NCBI RefSeq assembly: GCF_021869765.1
Contig: NZ_CP084580.1
Location: 3,224,001 to 3,288,000 of the forward strand
Direction: 5' to 3'
Source of the DNA: Chryseobacterium sp. MEBOG06
Lineage (GTDB): Bacteria; Bacteroidota; Bacteroidia; Flavobacteriales; Weeksellaceae
DNA length: 64,000 nucleotides
Made by a program: the position numbers and the translations under genes. Numbering within the stretch: position 1 is the first letter of the stretch; the number at the start of each line of letters is the position of its first letter. The notes below the pieces were generated by a model. It worked only from the letters and a program-made list of their open reading frames with translations, was not told the origin of the DNA and searched no databases. Below are positions 45,554 through 54,256 of the stretch, in pieces.

Positions 45554-45787
45554 ATGGATGTTTTGCAAGATGAATTACTAAAAAAATTTGGGGAACACAT
45601 CAAAGAATTAAGACTTAAATCTGGACTTACTCAAGATGATGTTGTCCTAAATAGTGCCAAAATTACTAAAGCTACCGTAAGTGATATAGAAAATGGAAAA
45701 AGGAACTTTGCATTTACTACACTAATAGATTTAGCTAGAGGTCTAAACCTACCACCTAAAGATTTATTGAACTTTAAAATTGATTAG
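45554..45787 (+). CDS. XRE-family helix-turn-helix regulator
   Basis: 77 residues, essentially one HTH_3 domain: HIKELRLKSGLTQDDVVLNS, then KITKATVSDIENGKRNFAFT. It probably represses its own gene through the 30-bp inverted repeat just upstream. It stands before the DUF2971 and Hachiman genes and may control them; such small regulators often guard defence genes. No toxin partner is adjacent. Confidence 0.88.
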   Translation: MDVLQDELLKKFGEHIKELRLKSGLTQDDVVLNSAKITKATVSDIENGKRNFAFTTLIDLARGLNLPPKDLLNFKID

Positions 45788-45968
45788 AAATCCTGACGAA
45801 AGTTGGGATTTTTTATCTCAAAATTCCTAGGTAGCAAATGATCAGGACATTTTTAAAAAAAAATCTTCCGCTTCTGTAGTTCCCTTTTGTTAGTCAAACT
45901 CTTAATTTGTTTGTAATTGTGAAATACTTAATTATTATTATTTTAGTATCATAAAAAATTAATAATCA

Positions 45969-46766
45969 ATGAAACCAAACATTAATATAGGCACATTAGA
46001 TAATATTGAATTTCCTGAAATCTTATATAAATATCGTGATTGGGACAACATAAACAATCGTAGATTTATACTCAATCGTGAAGTTTATTTATCTTCTCCT
46101 GATCAGTTTGAAGATACGCTTGATTGTAAGATTCCGATACGATACGATTTAATGAGCGAAAAGCAGGCATATGATTTCTATGAAAGATTACAAGAACAAT
46201 CCGGGATAGTTTTAAACAGGCAAAAGAAAAGAAAAAAATTAAAAAATTTTGTTAAAGCAAAAGAATATAAGAGTAAAAAGTTCAATTCAGAATATGAAAA
46301 AATTTATTTTGAAGAATATTTTAAAAGGATTGGTATTCTATGTCTAACAGCAGAAAATAAACTTGAAGAAATGTGGGTGAAATATGCAAATAATCATTCT
46401 GGCTTTTGCATTGGGTATAATTCCCGAATCTTATTTGAATCACTTGGCGGAGGTGGAAAGGTAGAATATGTAGACACTCTGCCTATAATTATGCCTGATC
46501 CAATTATGGATAGAGATACTCAAAGATATAAACAGATTTACCATAAACTTAAAGAGTGGGAGTTTGAAAAGGAATATAGAACGCAAAAGTTTTGGTTTAA
46601 TGGTGCTTCAAGAAGTGAAAGGCAAATTGAAATCCCTAAAGAAGCATTTCATAGTATAATATTAGGAAAAAATATAACTGATCTAAATAGACATGCAATT
46701 ATAGATGCAGTAAACACTAATATTGGAGACCATGTACAAATTATTGATTATAATAGTATTATTTAA
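45969..46766 (+). CDS. DUF2971 protein
   Basis: 265 residues, soluble. DUF2971 pattern: YKYRDWDNINNRRFILNREV, YLSSPDQFEDTLDC, GILCLTAENKLEEMWVKYAN then NHSGFCIGYNS, and EWEFEKEYRTQKFWFNG. The family is frequent in defence islands, but its activity is not established. There is a 181-bp gap after the XRE gene and 283 bp before hamA. It may be a stand-alone defence gene or an accessory to Hachiman. Confidence 0.85.
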   Translation: MKPNINIGTLDNIEFPEILYKYRDWDNINNRRFILNREVYLSSPDQFEDTLDCKIPIRYDLMSEKQAYDFYERLQEQSGIVLNRQKKRKKLKNFVKAKEYKSKKFNSEYEKIYFEEYFKRIGILCLTAENKLEEMWVKYANNHSGFCIGYNSRILFESLGGGGKVEYVDTLPIIMPDPIMDRDTQRYKQIYHKLKEWEFEKEYRTQKFWFNGASRSERQIEIPKEAFHSIILGKNITDLNRHAIIDAVNTNIGDHVQIIDYNSII

Positions 46767-47049
46767 TATTAGATATTTTTTGAGACAGTCCAGTACTAAG
46801 ATTCTTATTTTAGAAATGTAAATAGACTTTTTATAATTACCCAATAAATTCAGTAAAAATACTGATCAGAAATTATATGATGATTTTTATTTTTGTTATT
46901 TACGGAAAACCATAAATGATAATGAAAAAGTCTTTGTAATTTGTTGTAGGAAAAAATATTAGATTAGTTTTGATTGCTAACAGGAAAGTTATTGTAATGC
47001 CTACAATACGACAGTAGTTATTCTATTATATGACATTTTAAACCAAATT
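46767..47049. promoter_or_regulatory. 283-bp region upstream of hamA
   Basis: AT-rich, no gene. It contains a short inverted repeat ATTGTA-ATGCC-TACAAT near 46992-47008, about 45 bp before the hamA start, which could be an operator. Confidence 0.35.
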
Positions 47050-47988
47050 ATGGCAACACCTTTCAATTCAGAAAATATAATTACACATAAAATAAATGAA
47101 ATAGGATTAAGTACTTTTCTTGTCGGTTTCGATATTGATGATAGTGGTATTTCTCAATATAGATTAAAACCATTAATTCAAAAATTATGTGATGTAATTC
47201 AAGAGTTTGCATTTGGTTTTCATGAAGGTGGTTCGACAGATAATACAAAAACATATTCTAAATTAATTGATGCAGCTCAATCCATTTATAAAATTGATGC
47301 ATTTCAAAAAGTTAAAGACCTTTATGAAAATAATGGATCAATTACAGATGACGTAGAAGATAAATTTTTGCGGCGTGGAGAATTTGGAGAATTAATTTTA
47401 CACTTGTTACTGAGGGATTTCCATAATACAATTCCATTATTATCTAAAGTTTATTTTAAAGATTCTTTAGGGCATGCAGTACATGGATTTGACGCAGTTC
47501 ATATAGAGCCTACTACAAAAACGCTTTGGTTAGGAGAATCTAAATTATATACAAGTGGAAAAGCCGGTTTAAAAGCTTTAATTACAGATATTGAAGAACA
47601 TTTCAAAAGTGATTATCTAACTTCTGAATTTTTACTTATATCAAAGAAACTTACGCAAATAGATAATATTCCAGATAAAGATTATTGGTTAGATTTGATA
47701 AGTAAATCAAAGAAATTAATTGACCAACTTAATACGATTAATATTCCACTATTATGTACATATCATTGTGATTTATTTACATCTCACACTGATGAGAACA
47801 ATCAATTATTTATAGACGAATACATCAAGGAAATGCGATTGTTAAAGAAATATTTTGATGATAATAACAACCACCCGTTAAAAACCAAACTAAACATAAT
47901 ACTAGTCTTATTTCCAGTTCAAAATAAAGTAGAACTTGTAAAAGGTTTACATAATAAACTTTCATTAATACAACAATTAGGCGAATGA
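47050..47988 (+). CDS. hamA: Hachiman nuclease HamA (DUF1837)
   Basis: 312 residues. The DUF1837 PD-(D/E)xK-type nuclease core is clear: RRGEFGELILHLLLRDF (Glu111/114), HAVHGFDAVHIEP (Asp148) and LWLGESKLYTSGKAG (Glu163, Lys165). HamA is held inactive by HamB and degrades DNA when HamB senses damaged or invading DNA. The gene overlaps hamB by 4 bp. All catalytic residues are present and the DNA is AT-rich, as in other transferred defence genes. Confidence 0.9.
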   Translation: MATPFNSENIITHKINEIGLSTFLVGFDIDDSGISQYRLKPLIQKLCDVIQEFAFGFHEGGSTDNTKTYSKLIDAAQSIYKIDAFQKVKDLYENNGSITDDVEDKFLRRGEFGELILHLLLRDFHNTIPLLSKVYFKDSLGHAVHGFDAVHIEPTTKTLWLGESKLYTSGKAGLKALITDIEEHFKSDYLTSEFLLISKKLTQIDNIPDKDYWLDLISKSKKLIDQLNTINIPLLCTYHCDLFTSHTDENNQLFIDEYIKEMRLLKKYFDDNNNHPLKTKLNIILVLFPVQNKVELVKGLHNKLSLIQQLGE

Positions 47989-50258
47989 TAGAAGATTTAC
48001 TTTCAGAAATAGAATCTAAGGACAGTTTCAATTACGAAGAGACATTCAATCTTTATAAAAAATGCAGTGAGTTAATTATTGAGGATGAAATTATTGCTCA
48101 AAAATTAGTAGTTAACATTCTTGCTGAGAAAAATAAATTTGACACAAATTTAAATCTAATATTAACTGATTTAATTGAAGCTGTTGGCTTCTACCCATAT
48201 CTTGAAAAGGAAAATTTAAAATTAGATTCAACTGATGCATTAATACGTCAAGTCTATCATCATTCTGATAATTTGAATAAATTTTTACATGAAGATCAAA
48301 AACATTTATTATCTCTTTTGAATTCTGATAAAAATGTCATTGTTAGTGCTCCTACTAGTTTTGGAAAAAGCTTATTAATTGAAGAATTTGTTGCTTCAAA
48401 AAAGTTTAAGAATATAGTAATAATTCAGCCTACTCTTGCTTTACTTGATGAAACACGTAGAAAATTGAAAAAATATGATGAATATTATAAACTAATTTTA
48501 AGGACTTCTCAAGAAACATCATTAGAAAAAGGAAATATTTACCTTTTTACAGCAGAAAGAGTAAACGAGTATAAAGAGTTTATTAATATCGAATTAATTA
48601 TTGTTGACGAGTTTTATAAGCTAAGCTCTAAAAGGGATGATGAAAGAGCGGATTCTCTAAATAATGCACTACACTATATTATAAAAACTTTCAATAGTAA
48701 ATTTTATTTATTAGGACCAAACATCGATGGAATTTCTAAAGGTTTTGAAGAAAAATATAATGCAATATTTTATAAAACACAATCCTCACTTGTTGATGTT
48801 AAAACGATTGATTTATATACTGCAAATAAAGAAATATTTGATAAAACAACTCACCATAATAAAGAAGGCTATAAAGACGCAGTTTTATTCAAAGAGAAAA
48901 AATTATTTGACTTACTTTTAGAAAATTCTGATGAACAATCAATAATATATTGTTCATCACCCAATAGAGTCAGATATTTATCTCAAAAATTTTGTGATTT
49001 TCTAATTAGTAAAAATATAAAGAGAACAAATTCTGATTTGGATATAATCGAATGGATTAATCAAAATATATCTGAAAATTGGAGTTTAATATCTTTATTA
49101 AAAAACAGTATTGGAATTCATGATGGTGCCTTACAAAAGCATATAACAACTACAATAATTGACTATTTTAATAAAGGAAAGATAAATTTTCTTTTCTGTA
49201 CTACTACAATTATTGAAGGGGTAAATACTAGTGCTAAAAATATTATTTTTTTTGATAGCACAAAAGGGATAAATACTAAAATAGATTATTTTGATTATTC
49301 AAATATAAAAGGACGAGCTGGACGTTTAATGATTCATTATACTGGGACTATTTACAACTTCAACCCCATTCCTCCTAACAAACAAGTTGTAATTGATATT
49401 CCATTCTTTGAACAGAACCCCATTTCGGATGAAATTTTGATACATTTAGATGAAAATGAAATAAATGATATTGATTCAACTCAATACAAAAAAATAAAAA
49501 ATATTCCTTATGAAGAAAAGGGGATTATCAAAAGAAATGGAGTTCAAGTTGATGGTCAATTAAACATTTTTAACGCAATAAGAGATGATATATCTAGTAA
49601 ATATCCTTTAATCTCTTGGAGTAGAACGCCAGATTATGAACAATTAAAATATTCCTTAGATTTAGGATGGAAGTACTTAATGAAAAAAGGCGAATCGAAA
49701 TCATTAGGTATAAAAAGACTTGTTAATAAAACTTTTAACTACGGTTTACACCAAAGCCTAGGTAGATTAATTTCAAATGATATTGACTACATAATTAAAT
49801 CAATTGAATATTACGAAAAATATAAAAGCGTTGAAAATGAAGAAATCAACATGAAAATGTTTAATTATGGAGAAAAATATTCTATATTATCTGAGCAAGC
49901 TATTTTGGAGGAGGCTATTATGACGAATTTTCAAATTCAAAAACACTGGTTTCAATATAAAATTCCTAAATGGCTATCTGTGTTAAATTCAATTCAAGAG
50001 TTTGTGTGTGCTGAAAAAGGCCTCAAACCTGGAAATTATTCGTATTATTCAAATTTAATAGAAAATGAATTTTTAAGGGAAAATTTAGCTATTTTATCAG
50101 AGTTTGGAATACCTAGTTCCGCAATTCGTAAGCTTGAAAAATTAATCTCACGTGATATATCACAAGATGAAGTGATAAAAATTATAAGAAACAATAAGTT
50201 ATTGTATGATCACAATACTTTTATTGAATATGAAAAGAACAAATTAAAAGAAATATAA
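47985..50258 (+). CDS. hamB: Hachiman helicase HamB
   Basis: 757 residues, superfamily 2 helicase. Walker A SAPTSFGKSLL is near residues 121-131, the DExH-like box IIVDEFYKLSS near 207, a TTIIEGVNTSAKNIIFFDS region near 405-423, and motif VI KGRAGRLMIHYTG near 441-453. Order and overlap with HamA make a complete Hachiman system. HamB is expected to bind and move on DNA ends and release HamA. Some Hachiman HamB proteins are longer; no frameshift is seen here. Confidence 0.9.
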   Translation: MIEDLLSEIESKDSFNYEETFNLYKKCSELIIEDEIIAQKLVVNILAEKNKFDTNLNLILTDLIEAVGFYPYLEKENLKLDSTDALIRQVYHHSDNLNKFLHEDQKHLLSLLNSDKNVIVSAPTSFGKSLLIEEFVASKKFKNIVIIQPTLALLDETRRKLKKYDEYYKLILRTSQETSLEKGNIYLFTAERVNEYKEFINIELIIVDEFYKLSSKRDDERADSLNNALHYIIKTFNSKFYLLGPNIDGISKGFEEKYNAIFYKTQSSLVDVKTIDLYTANKEIFDKTTHHNKEGYKDAVLFKEKKLFDLLLENSDEQSIIYCSSPNRVRYLSQKFCDFLISKNIKRTNSDLDIIEWINQNISENWSLISLLKNSIGIHDGALQKHITTTIIDYFNKGKINFLFCTTTIIEGVNTSAKNIIFFDSTKGINTKIDYFDYSNIKGRAGRLMIHYTGTIYNFNPIPPNKQVVIDIPFFEQNPISDEILIHLDENEINDIDSTQYKKIKNIPYEEKGIIKRNGVQVDGQLNIFNAIRDDISSKYPLISWSRTPDYEQLKYSLDLGWKYLMKKGESKSLGIKRLVNKTFNYGLHQSLGRLISNDIDYIIKSIEYYEKYKSVENEEINMKMFNYGEKYSILSEQAILEEAIMTNFQIQKHWFQYKIPKWLSVLNSIQEFVCAEKGLKPGNYSYYSNLIENEFLRENLAILSEFGIPSSAIRKLEKLISRDISQDEVIKIIRNNKLLYDHNTFIEYEKNKLKEI

Positions 50259-50263
50259 ATAAT

Positions 50264-50345
50264 CAGCTCTCCCAAGTCCTCTGACTTTAGAGCAAGTTTA
50301 AAGGCACCAATCCTATTTACTAGCTTAAGGTCGGGAGACTTTGCC
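50264..50345. repeat. palindromic ~90-bp repeat, copy 1 (interrupted by IS110)
   Basis: The left arm CTCCCAAGTCCTCTGACTTT (near 50269) and right arm GGTCGGGAGACTTTGCC (near 50329) pair imperfectly. The consensus continues CACAGCGGG after TTTGCC; here the IS110 begins instead, and the continuation ACAGC is found at 51598. Confidence 0.75.
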
Positions 50346-50380
50346 TTTACTTTGAATTCTATAAAAATGACTAAATTTAT

Positions 50381-50528
50381 TCAAAGGAAAGCAGAGGTGA
50401 ACTTTAGACTTTGCTGGTAAAGAACCATGCTGCGCATTAGTCCTCTGCCTTCTCTTTGAACCCCGTTGAACAGCTTCAAATAGAATGATAGACATTAAGG
50501 TCTAATAAAGGCTCTAAAGAAGTTCAAC
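50381..50528 (+). ncRNA. candidate IS110 bridge RNA
   Basis: The 5' non-coding end contains two long stem-loops. The first pairs TCAAAG and GCAGAGG (50381-50397) with CCTCTGC and TCTTTGA (50442-50459). The second pairs GTTGAAC (50465-50471) with GTTCAAC (50522-50528), enclosing a small AGAC/GTCT helix. Two internal-loop stem-loops before the transposase are the layout of IS110 bridge RNAs, whose loops base-pair with target and donor DNA. The structure is seen; the function is inferred. Confidence 0.5.
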
Positions 50529-50554
50529 ATTTTGTTTATCCTAAATCCAAAGTT

Positions 50555-51559
50555 ATGAAAAATTATTGCTTCCACATTGGGATTGATGTTTCAAAATTGA
50601 AATTGGATGTAAATGTATTAAACATTCAAACCCTTGTATCTGAACACTTTGTCTTGAAAAACGACGTAAAGTCCATCAAGCTTTTCATTAAGACTCTCAT
50701 AAAACGAAAAATTGATATTTGCGATGTCTTATTCTGTTGCGAAAACACAGGTATTTATACTAATCATTTAATTACAATCTCTACAGATTTGAAACTTGAT
50801 CTATGGGTAGTTCCCGCCATGGAAATTAAGCGGTCCAAAGGAATTTCCAGAGGTAAAAATGATAAGACCGATGCTAGAGATATTTCTTACTATAGTCTTA
50901 GAAATATTGATAAATTAGCATTATACACATTAGCGGAACTAGATATTTTAAAGTTGAAAATGCTTTACACTGAAAGAGAAAAGGTCTTAAAATCTTTATT
51001 GATAATGCAAACCTCTAAAGAGAATATTGATTTTGTAAATAAAGAAATTCTCACTCAGATTTCAAAGATCAATAGCAGCTTAGTTTGCGCTATCAAAAAA
51101 TCTATTAAGATGATAGAGTGCAAAATAAAGCAGATTATTCAGTCTAATGAAGAATTACAGAAACAGGACAGACTCATTAAATCAGTACCTGGAATTGGTG
51201 ATCAAACAAGCCTTTATTTTATAATTGCTACAAAAGGTTTTACAGCCTTCCCAAGTTGGAGGAAGTTTGCCTGCTATTCTGGCGTTGCACCTTTTGAGTA
51301 TAGTTCCGGCTCAAGTATTAAGGGAAGAACCAAAGTAAATCATCTGGCTGACAAAAAAATGAAATCCCTGTTACAAATGTGCGCTATGACTTCGATGAAA
51401 TATGATGCCCAGATAAAAGAATACTATTATAAGAAAAAGGCAGAAGGCAAAAATTCCATGCTAATTTTAAATAATATACGATGTAAACTTATAAGCAGGG
51501 TTTTTGCAGTGATTAATCGACAAACTCCGTATATAAACACTTACAAATTTGCGTCATAA
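50555..51559 (+). CDS. IS110-family transposase
   Basis: 334 residues. The N-terminal DEDD (RuvC-like) domain: FHIGIDVSKLKLDVNVL (Asp11), CCENTGIYTNHL (Glu), and RGKNDKTDARDISYY (two Asp). The C-terminal Transposase_20 domain: VPGIGDQTSLYFIIATKGF, then SGVAPFEYSSGSSIKGRTKV with the catalytic Ser region. Full length and uninterrupted, so the element may be active. It would act with an RNA from the upstream non-coding end. Confidence 0.93.
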   Translation: MKNYCFHIGIDVSKLKLDVNVLNIQTLVSEHFVLKNDVKSIKLFIKTLIKRKIDICDVLFCCENTGIYTNHLITISTDLKLDLWVVPAMEIKRSKGISRGKNDKTDARDISYYSLRNIDKLALYTLAELDILKLKMLYTEREKVLKSLLIMQTSKENIDFVNKEILTQISKINSSLVCAIKKSIKMIECKIKQIIQSNEELQKQDRLIKSVPGIGDQTSLYFIIATKGFTAFPSWRKFACYSGVAPFEYSSGSSIKGRTKVNHLADKKMKSLLQMCAMTSMKYDAQIKEYYYKKKAEGKNSMLILNNIRCKLISRVFAVINRQTPYINTYKFAS

Positions 51560-51597
51560 ATTTTAACGGTTTTTATTTGCTTGTTGTCATAGAATGC

Positions 51598-51775
51598 ACA
51601 GCAGAAATTAAAAAGCATTCGTTGGGATTTTTTAAGCATAAGAATATCTGAACCTATATTCTTATAAGATTTACATTATTTTTTAACCGGCTCCACTCTA
51701 CGGTTTTGCGCCTTCCCTTTTTCATAACTATTATCTGTATATCCGTTAGTAAATACCCGTAAAAAATACAATCAG
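51598..51775 (-). pseudogene. duplicate of the OmpA gene 3' end and terminator
   Basis: The stretch from CAGCAGAAATTAAAAAGC to AACCGGCTCCACTCTACGGT and CGGTTTTGCGCCTTCCCTTT follows the same order as 60260-60415, including the GTTGGGATTTTTT hairpin remains. It encodes the last residues of an OmpA-like domain (AQNRRVEPVKK) and degenerates near 51765. With copy 1 of the palindromic repeat it forms a duplicated module split by IS110. Confidence 0.7.
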
Positions 51776-51786
51776 TTGTGGCAACT

Positions 51787-52704
51787 TTATGCCCCCATAT
51801 GTTTTAATATCCAGTTTAAACATTCTTTAGAATCCATAATACTCCAGGAATGAGGATGTCTTGTACCGTCCGGACGAATTCCACGATCATTGGTGATGAC
51901 AAGATCAGCGTTTTTGTGGCCTTTTAGTCTTAATAGATTAATCATAGCTGTAATATCTGCCACATTAAGGTCGTAAATATCCCTTCCTCTGTTTTCCATC
52001 TGCCATATAATCCCCGGTTCTGTATATATCAGAATAGGGATATTCAGAAGATATCTTGCATTGCCACCATCTTTTTCACGATAAGAAAACATGGATTCTC
52101 TTAGGTAATTGGCTCTGTTTTTATCCGGTGTACCCATAGCATCAACCATTTCAGCAGTTAAATATTTAGCTTCATTAGTGCCAATATCAGAATAGTCTCT
52201 TTCCATCTCTCTCTGCAATCTGTAATACATATTCTCGTAATCTAACGGTGTGTCAAGAGCGAATACAGAATTGGGTATAAAATAGGTGTTTTTGTCCCTG
52301 ATTGCCCTTTCAGCATAGGTAATAGCCAACATTCCTCCGCCGGAAAGTCCTCCCATTGATATTTTATCTTTGGAAATTTTATGCTTTTCCACTGTATCTT
52401 TTACCATTCTGTCTATAAAGTTCTGCTCTATATGAAATCCAAAATCCCCATCTTCCCAGGTTGGGAGTAATACGATAATATTCTTCTCCAACGCCAGATC
52501 ATCCAGCTTAATCTGATTCATTACTTTTTCGCCATTTTCACCTCCACCCGGTAAAATAACAAGTATTCCTTCAGGTTTATCCTTCGGAAGTAATTTCAAA
52601 TAATGGTTCTGAGTATCTTTAAAAGTGATTTTTTCAGGAGTCTGTCCAAAAAGGTTAGTACAAAACAGGCCCAGGAGAAGGCTAAAGTATCTGATGTGCA
52701 TCAT
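51787..52704 (-). CDS. secreted alpha/beta hydrolase
   Basis: 305 residues. Signal peptide (YFSLLLGLFCTNLFGQ). Alpha/beta-hydrolase features: oxyanion loop ILVILPGGGENGE, nucleophile elbow GGLSGGGMLAIT (Ser near 119), and a late His in GTRHPHSWSIMD. The fold resembles dienelactone hydrolase/esterase-like enzymes; no lid domain is seen. The substrate is unknown. It is not in an operon; it lies between remnants of OmpA-like sequence and palindromic repeats. Confidence 0.82.
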   Translation of the reverse strand: MMHIRYFSLLLGLFCTNLFGQTPEKITFKDTQNHYLKLLPKDKPEGILVILPGGGENGEKVMNQIKLDDLALEKNIIVLLPTWEDGDFGFHIEQNFIDRMVKDTVEKHKISKDKISMGGLSGGGMLAITYAERAIRDKNTYFIPNSVFALDTPLDYENMYYRLQREMERDYSDIGTNEAKYLTAEMVDAMGTPDKNRANYLRESMFSYREKDGGNARYLLNIPILIYTEPGIIWQMENRGRDIYDLNVADITAMINLLRLKGHKNADLVITNDRGIRPDGTRHPHSWSIMDSKECLNWILKHMGA

Positions 52705-52786
52705 TAAATAGGTTATTAGTGGTTATAACGCTTATCCCCAAAAAATATTTGATTCATAAAAAGAAAACACTTGCTCTCCTAAATCC

Positions 52787-52878
52787 CCCGCTCTCCGAAG
52801 TCTTCTGACTTTGGAGCAAACTTCAAGGAAATAATCCTCTTACTTACTAGATCAAAGTCGGGAGACTTTGCCAGCGGG
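52787..52878. repeat. palindromic ~90-bp repeat, copy 2
   Basis: It runs from CCCGCTCTCCGAAGTC to GACTTTGCCAGCGGG, with arms AAGTCTTCTGACTTTGGAGC and ATCAAAGTCGGGAGACTT, and outer inverted ends CCCGCT/AGCGGG. Confidence 0.85.
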
Positions 52879-52943
52879 ACTATTATCTGTAATCGGGTTT
52901 TTGCTGCCGAAGCCTACAGCTGAGAGTCTTGGTTTATCTGAAA
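52879..52943 (-). pseudogene. second OmpA 3' fragment next to a palindromic repeat
   Basis: ATTATCTGTAATCGGGTTTT then TGCTGCCGAAGCCTACAGCT aligns with 60411-60470 of the OmpA gene (GFGSKSPIADN region). Only about 20 codons remain, directly joined to repeat copy 2. Confidence 0.6.
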
Positions 52944-52967
52944 GCTACAAGCTATAGTAAATGAAAG

Positions 52968-53513
52968 CTAATAAGCAAATCCAAGTCTGTTTTTAACATG
53001 CTTACTTTCTTCATCTCTTAATTTCTGATTGGTCATAATTTCATGTTCTTTATCCTTTTGGATGACTTTAAACCAATTTATCGCGGGAATCAGTCCGTTG
53101 GAATGTAATTCAAGCCTGATGATGAACTCATCTGTCGGCTTTCGATGATTATTAATATATTGGCTAAGCACAGCTGGCTTAACATCTACCTCAACAGCAA
53201 AGTCCTTATCTTTTTTGTCTTGTCTGCTAACATACTCATTTAAAAAAAATCCAAAATTAAAAGCTTCCAAATATTGACTGCTATCTATATAGTCTTCCAA
53301 TTGAAACTTTAGCTGTAACAATCTTGAATACATTTTTTGCCTGTGAGTGCGATTGTCAAATTGGTTCCGTCGAGCTACCCAAAAGTCCTCCTCATCTTTT
53401 TTCTCTTTTGCATTCAAAACTTGATCTGCCGGAAAGACAAAAGCATCCGCAAGTTCTTCACCTGTAAACTTTGAAAAATCTGTTTCCTTACTTTCCTTTC
53501 TATTTGTCTTCAT
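52968..53513 (-). CDS. HTH-domain antitoxin-like regulator
   Basis: 181 residues, soluble. The central helix-turn-helix FAVEVDVKPAVLSQYINNHR then KPTDEFIIRLELHSN is XRE-like; the N-terminal part (EELADAFVFPADQVLNAKEK) is helical. Its ATG overlaps the 3' end of the GNAT-like gene by 14 bp, the pattern of a toxin-antitoxin operon with the toxin first. The partner is frameshifted, so the antitoxin may now be an orphan. Confidence 0.72.
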   Translation of the reverse strand: MKTNRKESKETDFSKFTGEELADAFVFPADQVLNAKEKKDEEDFWVARRNQFDNRTHRQKMYSRLLQLKFQLEDYIDSSQYLEAFNFGFFLNEYVSRQDKKDKDFAVEVDVKPAVLSQYINNHRKPTDEFIIRLELHSNGLIPAINWFKVIQKDKEHEIMTNQKLRDEESKHVKNRLGFAY

Positions 53514-53969
53514 AATATTCCTGAATTAATTTTAATGAATTTTCTCCTTCAGTTATCAAATATAGTTTGGTTGACTGTAGTCCATATTGTTGTATATAAT
53601 GTTTTTCAAGCTTTGTTTTTGGTTTTAAACATACATACCCTCCAAATCCTTTTTTAAATGATTCTCTACATACAAATGCAATAAGACAGCCCGCAATTCT
53701 GCTATAATTCTGCGATTTACCAACATTTTCTTTGGAGGCCGCCAGAAGTCTGATTTCTAAAGCGTAATCCTGTGGCCGCTCCTCTATTGATAGTAGCCCT
53801 ATGGTTCTTCTTTATCTTCTACTGCTAATTTATAAACATGAAAGTTTTTTTCTTTGTTCCAATTAAAATCAAATCGCTTGGTTTTATTAATTTGCGAAAT
53901 TTCAACAGCAGCAATTTTAGTTATTGTTGCAGCCTGTTTCTCACCCGTAATTTTATTTAATACGTACAT
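53500..53969 (-). pseudogene. GNAT-like toxin of a TA pair, frameshifted
   Basis: MYVLNKITGEKQAATITKIA begins at 53969 and the frame meets TAG at 53799. In the adjoining frame the protein continues without a gap: IGLLSIEERPQDYALEIRLL, then KSQNYSRIAGCLIAFVCRES, ending LKLIQEYYEDK at 53500. One base is missing near 53800-53806. Joined length is ~156 residues. The RIAGCLIAFVCRESF segment resembles the acetyl-CoA-binding helix of small acetyltransferases. The TA role is inferred from the fold guess and the overlap with the HTH gene. Confidence 0.62.
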
Positions 53970-54073
53970 TGCTTAACAAATATACAAAAATAAAGTTTAC
54001 ATTATATGTAAACTTTATCACAAGTTACTTCTTTTTCAGGTAGCTTGCTCGACTTCAGCGAAGATATATTACC

Positions 54074-54158
54074 AGCTATTCTAAGTCTCCAATCTTTGAA
54101 GCAAGTTTAAAGAAAATAATCTAATTTACTAGCTTAAAGTCGGGAGACTTCACTCAGC
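54074..54158. repeat. palindromic ~90-bp repeat, copy 3 (diverged)
   Basis: Left arm AAGTCTCCAATCTTTGAAGC, right arm AGCTTAAAGTCGGGAGACTT; the loop AGAAAATAATCTAATTTACT is close to the consensus. Confidence 0.75.
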
Positions 54159-54256
54159 AGAAGGTAATAGATCTAATTTATTTTTAACTGCTGACACACT
54201 GCTGTCACGGTGCTGCTGTAAGTTTGCATCATTAATTAATCTTTAAAAGAATAACA

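Larger units (their letters stand above)
50346..51597 (+). mobile_element. IS110-family insertion sequence
   Basis: The boundaries are inferred from the interrupted repeat: joining TTTGCC (ending 50345) to ACAGC (starting 51598) recreates the repeat consensus TTTGCCACAGC. The ~1.25-kb element has a 209-bp structured 5' non-coding end and one transposase gene, with no long inverted repeats, as expected for IS110. It appears complete. Confidence 0.75.
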
